A stretch of 64,000 nt of DNA from Brevipalpus yothersi (Eukaryota; Arthropoda; Arachnida; Trombidiformes; Tenuipalpidae), in contig QZCP01000224.1 of assembly GCA_003956705.1 (NCBI GenBank), positions 186,001-250,000 on the forward strand, given 5' to 3'. Below are positions 1 to 10,553 of this stretch, in pieces; the stretch's first letter is position 1, and each line of letters begins with the position of its first letter. Made by a program: the position numbers and the translations under genes. Below the pieces are notes generated by a model. That model worked only from the letters and a program-made list of their open reading frames with translations, did not search any database and was not told the origin of the DNA.

Positions 1-235
1 TGGATTTAACACTTTTGTTATGCTTCTAGTGAGCCATTGAAAAATGTAGAAAAGATAACCAATAAATGTATGAATGAAAAGAAGGAAGAAGAAGAAGAAA
101 TAAAGAAACAATATAGAAAGTCATAAGGTAACAGTAGTACAACACATCTCTCCAAAGTTGTTAGAGAATTCTGGCGTATTTTCTTCGGTCTTCAAAATTA
201 TTATCAACTGCACATTTGAATATTATTTTACTTAC
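1..235 (-). other. First intron of the PHD-finger gene (partial)
   Basis: This stretch follows the splice donor of the PHD-finger exon on the minus strand (gtaagt reading down from 235). It should be the 5' part of that gene's intron, which leaves the window. I see no further exon of that gene here. Confidence 0.6.
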
Positions 236-436
236 TACTCTAGCTTGTCTCTCTTGACTTTCACATTTTCGACAAAACCATGGTCCTTGAGGAACACTCA
301 CAATACCGTAGCACGCTTGATGCACAGCAACATTACACTGATGTCCATCACAATAGACCAGCGGATTTTCGGCCCAACCTCTTTCATCACTACACACACA
401 GCATCCGCCGACCATTTCCTTCATTTTGTTAGACAT
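236..436 (-). CDS. MLLT10: AF10/AF17-type PHD-finger protein, first coding exon (partial gene)
   Basis: The 67 residues from the ATG at 436 are nearly identical to the start of the AF10/AF17 (MLLT10/MLLT6; fly Alhambra) N-terminal PHD finger. They include a KEMVGGCCVCSDERGWAENP-type opening, then the YCDGH, VHQACYGI and WFCRKCESQE stretches with the zinc-binding Cys/His spacing. Family members are chromatin readers; human AF10 works with the H3K79 methyltransferase DOT1L. The exon ends after an Arg-Val in phase 0 at a consensus donor, which is where AF10 continues into its next zinc-binding segment. The rest of the gene lies beyond the left edge. The start is close to that of the human protein but lacks its extra N-terminal residues. 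AF10 and AF17 cannot be told apart from this exon. Confidence 0.85.
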
Positions 437-1693
437 TTTACATCAGGAAGATAGTATAGTTTAGGCATTAAATCACGATTAAATTGTTTAATTAATCAAG
501 CCAAATATTTTCACTTTCTCTCTCTCTCTCTTTCTTTCTCTCTGTGTGTGTTTTCATAAATTAAATGATATATTTATGAATGGCTATAGTAAATATGTTT
601 TTCTTTTCTATCGATGATTGCACACGATAAACACTGTGCTCATGTTGATGATCACATTCATTTAACTATTCAATGCATACTTGAATACACATGATGATCA
701 TTGTTTGTATACTGAAATTAATTTTTCCCCACAAAAGACTAGGACAAAAGACAAAATATATGTATATATGATAATAATAATGATCAATATAAATAAATAA
801 AGTGATGTTTTTGTATCTTGAGAATCCAAAAGACAATTTTCAAGGCGCATGAGCAATAGACTACTTTTCCCCATCCAAAAGATGGAGAATGTTCGGTGAC
901 TTCTGGGAATACCTTTGAATAGAGGTATGTAATGCTGCATACCTGCAGCATACCGTCTTGCAAGATGGGCCACTTTTCAATCCAATCATGTACCATTATA
1001 TTGGAGGAATGTGTGTTGAGGAAAAATTTTCTCCCTCCTTGATTGAGAATCGAAATGATATTCGGCATGTCTTGTGGTGTCAATCAACAGTATTCAAGAA
1101 CGATCACAGCAGCGATCTCGTTCTGTATAGCTAGCGGCTAATTTTAGTGAGAAGCTTTTGCTAATGTTTCATTATTTACCGCTATTTCGATGGATATCAT
1201 GAATGTTACTCTCATAAACTTGATCAATGGAAAGAATTTTTTGGGAAAGCTGTGGCTCGCAGGGGCTTTGTCAGTGTCATAGGTGTTCGGATGCATTTTT
1301 CTCTGTCCGCCGTTTATTAGACTGACGAATGAATGAGTTGTAAAAAAATTTGCTGTCAAGATAGCCTCTGATAAATGGTCAGCGAGACTGTGAAGATTTT
1401 GTGGGGGAAAAAATTTTTTGTTCTCATGCTGATTTTTCTCCACAGGGAAATAGCACCCTCATTGATTTATTTCGAATGAGATATAAAGCATTTTGATTGT
1501 TGTTGAAGAAGAAAAGCGAGAGAAAAAGATGAAGTTGGAAACCTTAATGGTCAATGGGGTCAATTGAATGACCGTACATAGTTTCGAAAAGTTATTCATT
1601 TATCACGGATTTGTCTATAGCTCTCTCACCGATTTTCTACATAATATTTATTACTAGATGTTCAGTTCACATGGTGGAAAACTTGCTGGATAC
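437..1693. other. Intergenic region with two unexplained minus-strand open stretches
   Basis: This lies between the divergent 5' end of the PHD gene and the 3' end of GET4. Two 99-codon minus-strand open frames (1443-1144 and 1083-784) follow one another. The second contains a good donor-like site (CAG then gtatgc, reading down from 943). I recognise no family in either. A (CT)n-rich tract is at about 517-544. The region could hold a small gene, 5' UTR or promoter of the PHD gene, or chance open frames. Confidence 0.3.
1647..1652 (-). promoter_or_regulatory. Candidate polyadenylation signal of GET4
   Basis: AATAAA on the minus strand, about 42 bases after the GET4 stop codon, is the first canonical signal downstream of the gene. 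Confidence 0.55.
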
Positions 1694-3321
1694 TTAGTCC
1701 AGATCTTCGCCGCCGGTAACAGTTCTTGGTTGCTGTTGAGCAGCCGGTTGACTCTCATTACTTTGCTGAGTGTTGGATGAATTTTCCTCATCAACCATTT
1801 CTTCATCACCTTCTTCCATGAAAGATTGCAAGAAATTGTTCAGGAAGCCACCGAAACCACTGCGATTCTGGGGTGGCTTGATACCAAAGTACAATTCACC
1901 AATGCGAATCAGGTATTCCTTGTACGATGGATCACGTTTGAGTACCACCGAATAAAGCTCACATAGCAGAGTGAAATTTGATGATTTACCTCTAATAAGG
2001 AGAGAAATCAAGTTTGGGTTAATGGAGAGAAACGATTGAAAGGAATGAATTGTATTTACCCTTCAATGGCGAGTAGAAGAAACCAAAGGAAATTTATGAG
2101 AGGCAGAATAGAAGATGGATTATTCGCTTTGATCTGTGGATGTTTGGCAAGATAATATTGTAGAGTCAAGTTCGCGAAGGCGTGCTGGCTGGATTTTGGT
2201 GTCACTTTCGAAAGATTGAGACTATCCGGTAGAGGAGCAGATGAAGCTCCTTCGTTTTGAGTGGAAGACAAGCATCGTTCTCGGTACTCATTTTGTGATT
2301 GAGAGGATAATGAGCTGAAGTTAATTTTCTTTAGACACAATAATTGAAGTATAAATTGAGCTATGAAAAGATCGGCCTCGGATGGATATCCACAGGCGAC
2401 ATGATACTCTATCAACATGGTGGCACACTCTTCACTACATACAAAAGAACAATGCAGGAAGTGATACCTAGAATCAGTGAAGTTCCTCTCACGCCATGTT
2501 ATGATGGCAAATTCTCGATGAATTAATGGAATAGGGAAAATAGAAGGCTTCAGTTTCAAAGTGGTTAGTGTAAAATTGAGTCTTTCAGGGGTTCCAGGTG
2601 GTATCAGAGACATAATTTTACCAACATTTTCGCATAGTTGATTGCATTCTTTAGGATCTTGGAGAGCTAAAATGATAAAAGAGAGAAGAAGAAAAAAATT
2701 GATAAATACCAGATTCAACTAGAAAGTGAGCACACAATTTATGAAGGGGAGCATATGTGAGCAGCCCACTCGATGTTTTCCTCTTACAACCCAGTTGCTA
2801 TATGAGGAAAGTGGTAGAGAAAAAAATTGAGCCTTTTATGGAGTTTGTCGTGATAACGTGGATGATTATCAATAAATTTAGGATGAAAATATCAGTAAAG
2901 ATCAACTAATTTGACCAAACCCTTCTCAACTCTCTGGAGAGCGTGTGTCTATTGAGTAACACATCAATTGCTCTACATCCAGAATCAAAATAAACACAAT
3001 TTACACAATCAAACATGTTACATAAGCAAGGCACTCATTTTCATTTTTTGACTTACCCTCTTTAATATCACCATCTTGGCTCAAAGTTTCAATGTAAAGT
3101 ACACCCAAATCGGCACCAGAATTGTATTGTTTACGTTCTAACAGTAAAATAGCTCCATTAAAGAGTAAATTTTCCAAATCTTTGTATCTTTTTGCATTCA
3201 AATAACGAAAATATATTGTTCGATACATTTGATGGGCCTCATAATATTCGGCCGAATCAATTAATTTGAACAATTTATTCAATATTCTCTCGGAACCATG
3301 TACAGCTCGTAGTGAAGCCAT
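1694..3321 (-). CDS. GET4: GET4, tail-anchored protein targeting factor
   Basis: Three exons, 3321-3057, 2666-2060 and 1991-1694, join to 389 codons plus stop. The product matches GET4 (TRC35) throughout: the N-terminal YYEAHQMYRT helix, ADLGVLYIETL, the SRYHFLHC and MLIEY repeats, FIAQFILQLLCLK, PLINFLWFLLLA, and the RDPSYKEYLIRIGELYFGI segment near the C-terminus. GET4 is an alpha-solenoid protein that, with UBL4A/Get5 and BAG6, hands tail-anchored membrane proteins from SGTA to the targeting ATPase GET3 in the cytosol. The acidic tail ends at Asp-Leu-Asp. The protein is longer than human GET4 (about 327 aa), mainly from a Ser-rich loop around residues 175-215 and a longer tail. Introns are 390 and 68 bp. 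The choice of TTATTAG as acceptor of the last exon restores a conserved Gly-Gly-Lys and keeps the frame. Confidence 0.93.
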
Positions 3322-4208
3322 ATCGCCTTTCTCTACCTCTCAATCTCTTTGCTCTCTTCTAAACACCACACCAAACGATGATGATCAAAACAATATGTGT
3401 GTGTACAATTTTGTTGTTGATGGTTGATGACGATCAACCTTCTTCTTCTTCTCCTTCCTCCACTTGCTTTGACGCTGGCTCTCCACCACGTATCTGGATA
3501 ACAATGTTACCTTCACCTTTCCTGACCACTTGATTATCCAATACTTTAACCCAATAATCACACAAATTTCCAATCAAATCAACCAAAACACAACTCGATC
3601 AAACACAAGGTAAACAATTGACATCAAGATCGCACATGAGAAACTTGTGAGTCATCATAATCAATTGAAAAAATTTTTTTGAAAACACTAGCAACAGTAG
3701 CGCCACCGAGAAAAAGTGACTTTTTTGAGCTTGAAAAATGTGTTCAAAAAATAATTCGGAATGAAAATAATCGTACAAAAATGAATAAAAAAAATGCTCA
3801 TTTGAATATTTGAGATATATTTATTTTTCTATTTATTTTTGTACTCGATATTTTTTCTCTACATTCGTATCCTCACCCAAAATTCGTATCCATCAATTTG
3901 ATTAGCATTCAAGGGAAAAAAAGCTCAAGATTATTCTGAAGAGATGGCGAAATTATCAGCTCATTGTTAATCGTTCGTCAATGATTTTCGATTGAATGAT
4001 TGATGAATTTTCTTTTTCTACCTCTCTCCCTATACTGACCAATTAACTAATCCCATAATTTTGCTAATGTGTACATTTTTTGTTCGACGATCATAATCGT
4101 CTCCCTTTGGACGATTTTCCGTACCATTTTTGGACATTTTTTGCCCATTCAAAGTAAAACTATTCTCAAAACATTTAATTTTTTCATCATCATCACCATT
4201 GATCACAA
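3322..4208. other. Intergenic region between divergent GET4 and the Ser-rich membrane protein gene
   Basis: This AT-rich stretch should contain the GET4 5' UTR/promoter and the promoter of the divergent gene at 4209. A minus-strand frame between about 3585 and 3420 is open and acidic at its end but has no ATG and no family I recognise. Nothing else is supported. Confidence 0.5.
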
Positions 4209-5114
4209 ATGGTGATATTATCCTTATTCACTTCCATTATCGGAGCCTCTGCTCTGAGTGTGAAAGATGCCAATAACGTGCTAGTCACACCGGCCATCGA
4301 TCTATGGCTTATCGGCGTCGTAAGTGTTCTCGGAATAATGGTTCTATTGGTGTTGTGTGTCTGTGGAGATAAAGGTAATGTCCAAGAACAAAATCAACCT
4401 CCTCTTTCACAGGATCCACTGGCGGGTGCACCACCACTATCAACTGCCGGCAGTTCTCCTGCGGTACCGACCAGTGGAATGGGCTCAAGAGCGGATGGAA
4501 GTAGAGTGAGCTCTCAAATGAGTAGTAATGTTGATTCGTCAATGCCAAGCACAACGTCCGGAGTCAGTGGCATTGATTCCAGAGCATCCGGTATGTCCCA
4601 AACTTCCCAAATGTCCGCACTTTCGGGTGTCTCTGGAATGGGGGCTTCCAATATATCGGCTGTTGATAGCTCCAGAGCTTCCACCATGGACTCATCTGTT
4701 GGCGGCAGTACAGTGGGATCCAGATCGAATATTGGATCGACTATTGGGGGCTCAAATATTGGACAATCAACAATGGGCTCAAGTATTGGACAATCCACGA
4801 TGGGCTCAACGATGGGCTCAAATGTAGGAGCTTCCACAATGGGTTCCAGCATCAGATCACAGGTAGGAGGATCGACGATGGACTCAAATATTGGTGGAGC
4901 ATCCAGTATGGGGTCTACCATTCCAGGTCCAAGTAGTATGGGTAAGTGTTACTTGATTCAAGAGAAAATTATAAATTCTAATCATATGTTCAAATTTAAA
5001 TTTAAAGGAACATCGACCATAGGGTCACAAGTGGGAGGCTCAGCCATAGGCTCAACAATTGCCGATAAAGCGAAGAGCAACGTTGATAAATCGAAATATA
5101 GTACCACGGAATAA
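4209..5114 (+). CDS. Single-pass membrane protein with Ser/Gly/Met-rich repeat tail
   Basis: The predicted protein starts with a hydrophobic signal-like segment (residues 1-16). A short polar stretch follows, then a clear transmembrane helix at about residues 32-52 ending in a Cys-containing juxtamembrane stretch. The remaining tail of about 220 residues is built from degenerate S-T-M-G-S-x-I-G-type units rich in Ser, Gly, Met, Thr and Ile. A short intron fits at 4942-5007 (gtaagt to an ag after AT-rich sequence). It is 66 bp, a multiple of three, and contains no stop, so spliced (279 aa) and unspliced (301 aa) forms share the frame and C-terminus. The C-terminus is Lys-rich. I do not recognise the family. 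The tail would be cytosolic if the first segment is a cleaved signal peptide. A role in phosphorylation or scaffolding is only a guess from the Ser content. Confidence 0.7.
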   Translation: MVILSLFTSIIGASALSVKDANNVLVTPAIDLWLIGVVSVLGIMVLLVLCVCGDKGNVQEQNQPPLSQDPLAGAPPLSTAGSSPAVPTSGMGSRADGSRVSSQMSSNVDSSMPSTTSGVSGIDSRASGMSQTSQMSALSGVSGMGASNISAVDSSRASTMDSSVGGSTVGSRSNIGSTIGGSNIGQSTMGSSIGQSTMGSTMGSNVGASTMGSSIRSQVGGSTMDSNIGGASSMGSTIPGPSSMGKCYLIQEKIINSNHMFKFKFKGTSTIGSQVGGSAIGSTIADKAKSNVDKSKYSTTE

Positions 5115-5304
5115 ATTTGTCTCTCCTTAATGCTTCATAACTCAATCAACACCTCATCTGTTTTATGTAATTTTGTGATTTTCAATGACTTTAAATGATT
5201 TTTTTCCCTCAATTTAAAGATTGTAAGGACTCCTCAATCGCTACTTGATGCAACAATTTCAATTGAAATTAACAGCAATGAAAAGGCATTAAATTTTATT
5301 AGTT

Positions 5305-5310
5305 AATAAA
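5305..5310 (+). promoter_or_regulatory. Candidate polyadenylation signal for the Ser-rich gene
   Basis: AATAAA about 190 bases downstream of the stop. Another AATAAA overlaps the stop codon at 5110-5115 but is too close to be the likely signal. Confidence 0.35.
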
Positions 5311-6384
5311 ATGTGAAAATCCTATTGAAGAGAAGAAAACTGGAAACAATAGCCATCAATAAGCCATCGGAAGCAATTTTTGTGACCTTCCATCTGGATC
5401 ACTGGTTAGAGTAGGGAAAAATTGAGAGAAATTCTATCAAAAAATTTAATTTGATTCACACACATAATTACACTTCGTTTCTCACACCAACACTCATGTC
5501 CATTGACTTTCAATCCTTTTCAAAGTCAATGATCATTGCCATTGATTAGTTTTCCCATCATGATCATCAGAACCGAAACAAATGATCTAACATCTGTAGT
5601 TCCCCTATCTGCACTTCCAAGTGGATGTCCTGCGCTATTCTCATCCTAGCAATTTCTATTCTCTCTTTTTCGATTGAATCTTTTTGGTGGTTGGTGGAAA
5701 AAAACTCCATAGAAAAAGTCCATAGGATTCTCTCTCTCATACTCTTCTTGTGTGTGTTCGGAGAGTCGTCTTCTTTTCTATCAAATAGTGATGTGAAAGT
5801 AGTTGCTTTATGATCGTCTCAATGGTTCCCCAGACAACCTCAAGTCCTACTATCATTCTCAACATACACAATTATTCTACTTCTTGTAGTGATAAAAGCA
5901 TCTCCTTCGGACGTCTTAAGTTGGGAAGAGAGAGGAAGAGAGAGAGCGAGTTTGTTTATTTCCACTCTCTCCATCATCATAACCATATCATCATACAGAG
6001 AATCCCGATTGAATTGTGACTGTAAGTGAGAGACGGAAAAACTGTACTGTCTAGATGATATGTGTCTCGATTTCGTTGGCCGTCGTTTTCGATCAGTTCT
6101 ATGGACAACGATTTTTTTTATTTCAATTATGATGAACTACTTCCCAGCATAAGTGAATATCGTGTTTAATAGATTTTATCTCTCTCTCTCTCTTTCTTTG
6201 CTCGTGATCATTCCATTTGTTATTTGCTGTTCCTTTTGTCTACTACTTTTCAACTGAGGAGAGCAGTTCAGAAAAAAGAGTCGAAAAAAAGAAGAGTTAC
6301 ATCAATTGAACACCAATCTCATTTCAAGCTACTCACTCAGTTCCATCAACATCTTCTCAATCATTTGGATTTATCGTTCCCATC
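5311..6384 (+). other. Upstream region and probable 5' UTR of the kelch-like gene
   Basis: No protein-coding exon is recognisable. The last bases before 6386 must be transcribed if the split start codon of the kelch-like gene is real, so part of this stretch is 5' UTR. A (TC)n run is at 6179-6194. The transcription start cannot be placed. Confidence 0.4.
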
Positions 6385-8676
6385 ATGTAAGCTTATATTG
6401 ATACTATTTAGTGATCTCAATCTTTCTTCTCCTTCTTCTTATTCCACATCTCAAATTCTTTAAATCTTCATGAAATTTTTTTTTCTTCTCTTATCATTGA
6501 TTATGATGTAATCTCCAGGCTCACAACAGCATCATCAGCAGCTTCTTTGGACCAAAAATCATGTGTAACTACACCAAAAACCGAATTATCCACCGGTGCT
6601 ACAATTACAAGCACTTCCAAAATCACAGCCACCAACATCACCACCTCCATGGCCACTGCCAGTCCTACCAATTCGACTGCCATCCAAATGAACACTCCAC
6701 CAGATAGTCCAGCATCGATGAAACGCTCACCTGAAAGGTAATTTTCTACACCGAATTAATGTTCCAACTTTTTCTTTATGATGATCAGAAAATAGCGTTT
6801 TGATTTTCGAACACGAATGAATGTCATCATTAAGTTTCAATACTGTGGTCTACTCAAATGTGCTTATGTGCTTATGTGTATGAGTGTGTGTATGTGTGTG
6901 TGTATGTGCATGTAACAGATCAAATGTATCCATGTCATGCCCATTGGGCACAAAATGATTATCCTGTCTGACCATGAGGAATGATAATTCATGTAAATTG
7001 TCAGCAAGTTTGTTCACCATACGAAAAAGGCACCATCATCATCTACCTTCTTGTCATGAGAACGATGACCGGGCACGATGGTAATCACAGATTGAATTTA
7101 GCATTTTAATTTTTTTCAGAATTCTTACACAAGTGTCTTGAAGTTTCTCTCTCTCTCTTTATCGATCTACAACTTCTCCCATTTGAAGATGATTTCTCTC
7201 ACGATTAATTTTATCTCTCACCTCATGTTGAGTTTATCCGTGTTCAAGCATTCTGATGAATGCAATGATTACGATACATTTTCTCTTTCATGTATCCACT
7301 TGTCAAACACTATCTCAACGTGTCAGATAATCTTTTATGTGTGTGTTTTTTGGAAACGTCATGCTTATCCGATTCCATTTAAGGTCCTGAAATTCAATGC
7401 CACAGACTGCTCCGCTCGAAACGGCCTGATGGAGTTTCTTGACATCTTATTCAGACACCATATTTTTTTCTTCCAATCTGAATTTTATCATGAACACCCA
7501 ACACACACACACACACATAGATACAAGCTTCCATTCATAGTCATTCGAAATGGGTGGAGCATAATCGTCATCAGTGGCCATCATTACTAGATTAGATCAT
7601 AAATCATTATATTGCCCTGCTGCATGAGAATAGAGCAATATTAGATTGGGAATTTGTATTCCGTCGATCTACAACTGATCAATAGAACTCAAAAAGCATG
7701 AATGATATTGGTGAAGTTCAAGAGCCTCGAATCATCAGACACCAGAAGTGGGAGTTGAAGGAGTAAGAGTTTGTATTACGTGATGTGTGTTCGAGAGAGA
7801 GAGAGAGAGAGAGGGAAGTTCGAGGACGTTTTCGATCGATATTCTGGAAACAATCTAACTTGTCACCATACGCACACACCCAAAATATACAATTCTGGTT
7901 CTTCAGATGGTGTGTATCATGCAACACTTATCAGCCATCAACCAGATAATGTGTGTATCTTGCATTCATTCTGCTACATCAAGCATTTTGTTTGCGAAAG
8001 TAATGAGTTTTAGCCGAAAATAATGCCTCTTGATTTATTTGTCTGGACAATATGAGTGGCGAGAAATTGGGGAAAAAAATTTCCGACTGGATTGATAACT
8101 GCCACCATCTCGATAACCTTGGACAACTAGATTGATGTTCATTTTTATGGACGCTGTTCATTTCATTTCCCCTCAAATGATAGCGATCAATATCTCATAG
8201 AACCAATACTAAAAACTCACTCATATCTCCAAGATTCTCAATCTTCGATCCAGTTGAGAGCATTATTCAGATGCTTTGTAAGCATATTCAAGCTCAATTG
8301 TTGAACAAATCGCTGTTTTATTTCGCCTATTATAACCACGAATGAGCTCAACTTCATGGAAAGTTTTTCAGGGTGGACACTGTATGTGGATTGCTATGCC
8401 TGTAGCCATCATTTAGCCATTGTGTATAGTAACCAAGAAAACTGCTATCCTATTCACAGACCTGAATCGACGTGATTAGCTTTAAACAAACGTTGGACAA
8501 ATGAATAGAAACAGAATAGAATAGAATCAGGCAGTGTTAATAGTTGGGCAATGTCAATCATCTGAAGAATGGTTGAACACAAAATTTTTTCATCGATTGT
8601 ATAATATCTGAATATATACGTACGTGTGTGTGTGTATGCTCAGAATGAATTGACGAGAGAAAGAGCTTCAAAGTAA

Positions 8677-8726
<50 letters not shown>

Positions 8727-10510
8727 AAGCTGTATCAATAAAGTTCATCGACCTCGGCAAAGTTTTCCCGGTTAGAGATGTTGATGAAAAGGCGTGAGCA
8801 GCGAAGGCTGAGTAGATGGAGCTAGGATAAATTCTATTCCATCATGCAATATACTAGTATATACAAGAAAAAGTTTTTCTCACACAGAATTTTAACCATG
8901 AAATGTCAGAGAGGGGGGGGTAGAGGAAGCAGATGCAGGGAGAACTCTTTCAGCTATGCTATAAGAAAAGCGAAAGGGTTCACTAAGTGATATTATTCTT
9001 ATTTTGTTGGCGCCAAGATCTGTAACTGGTATGGCAAAGAGTAGAAGAAAGAAAACAGGAAGTTCTCAGATCATGTTCTTACTACTCATCTGTCAGTCAA
9101 ATGAATTCAATATATTTTCCAGGTAATAAGCCTAAAACTATCGATGGATACAGAGTTGAACAGATCTATCATGAAGTGGGCATATTAAAATTGCTGGGGA
9201 GAGAGAGAAATCATGATGTGAAGATCATGCATCCGTTTTCATATGAATGTGCATGTACATTTAAATTTTATGTGTTCAGCTTTGGATTACTTGCAAAGTG
9301 CTCATTTTAGTCATGATAGGCTTAAGTACACCAGTGGTGGTAGTAATCACTGTAGTTAAAAAAGATAGGAAAGTAAATAGTCAAAATGAACTTGGCAAGT
9401 GAACTTGATTTAGCTGTCGGACTGATCAATTTCACTGACTGTTGAATGAACTTGATAGTGTTACTTTGAACCGCTCTAATTGTGGCCAAGAATTGAGTAT
9501 GGATGAGCTAGCAGTTTATTTTATTCAATTGATTCATCAACACTTCTTCTCCATCGTCTTCTATCGCTCAATGGATGGATGGATGGATGAATGGATCTGA
9601 AATCGAGCATTACAAAAGCATTGAGGACACCTTCTTGAATTTCCTCTTCATCCAAAATTTCAAGATCATTCTCTTTCCAGGTTCAAGCGATTCTATTCCG
9701 AGCATACATACATACAAATTGAGTCAATCTATCGGAAAACCAAACACTGTTGTTGATCACTTTTTACTGATACATTCAGCCATTCAAGACTGGCCAGTGT
9801 TCATGCCAATCGCTTTACATGTAACTGCCATTTGAATATTCCAACATTTGAACAGGAAGACTTTTTTTTCGGGGTTAAAACTTTTCCGAAATGACTTACA
9901 AGTTGTTTTGGAGATCATGTTGCAATCCTATTATGTGGTCATTTTAATTCGGTAGTATATTTTCTTTGTTTTTTTCGGTATGCTGTTTTTTTTTTGTCTG
10001 ATTGTTGAAGAAACAAAAAAAATTCAAGGTGAAGGCTGAATAATCGTATCTATCACTACCACACATTACAATCGAATTTGTGGCCAGACTTAGTATGAAT
10101 TCGATCGAGGCCAGCAGGTCAGTGGAGCTGATAAACCACCAGCTCAAGATGACACATTATTGTGTTAGTATATTTATACTATCATTTGACTTCTCATCCC
10201 TCCTCATCATGTTGTTGCTGTTGTATCCCCTTTTTGAACTCTTTTCCGATTCACTTACATGTATATCCGACCAACATCGTTTTCTCTCTATTTCTCCATC
10301 ATCTTTCTGATGATGTGATGCTGGTCCTGTGATGACATAAAAGTCTTTTTTTATTCTCTTCATCTTTTTCTTTTCTCCTCACTCTTACAACTTTTATTCA
10401 TGAAGTGTTTGAACTATCTGTCGTTCTTATACACACACATTCATGAACATATAAACATGTATACATACTCATGCTGGGAGTCTAACAAAATCATCGAGTA
10501 ACGGTACTCG

Positions 10511-10553
<43 letters not shown>

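Noticed and set aside
3420..3600. Minus-strand acidic open frame in the GET4 upstream region
   Set aside because: It has no ATG, no acceptor and no recognisable family; it could be GET4 5' UTR.
4514..4921. Antisense 135-codon open frame with repeated V-D-P-I-type units
   Set aside because: It is the complement of the Ser/Gly/Met repeat region of the gene at 4209; its regularity follows from that repeat.
6547..6741. Independent 64-codon gene starting at 6547
   Set aside because: The first codon is TTG; the stretch is the second exon of the kelch-like gene and is in frame with the split ATG and with the BTB exon.
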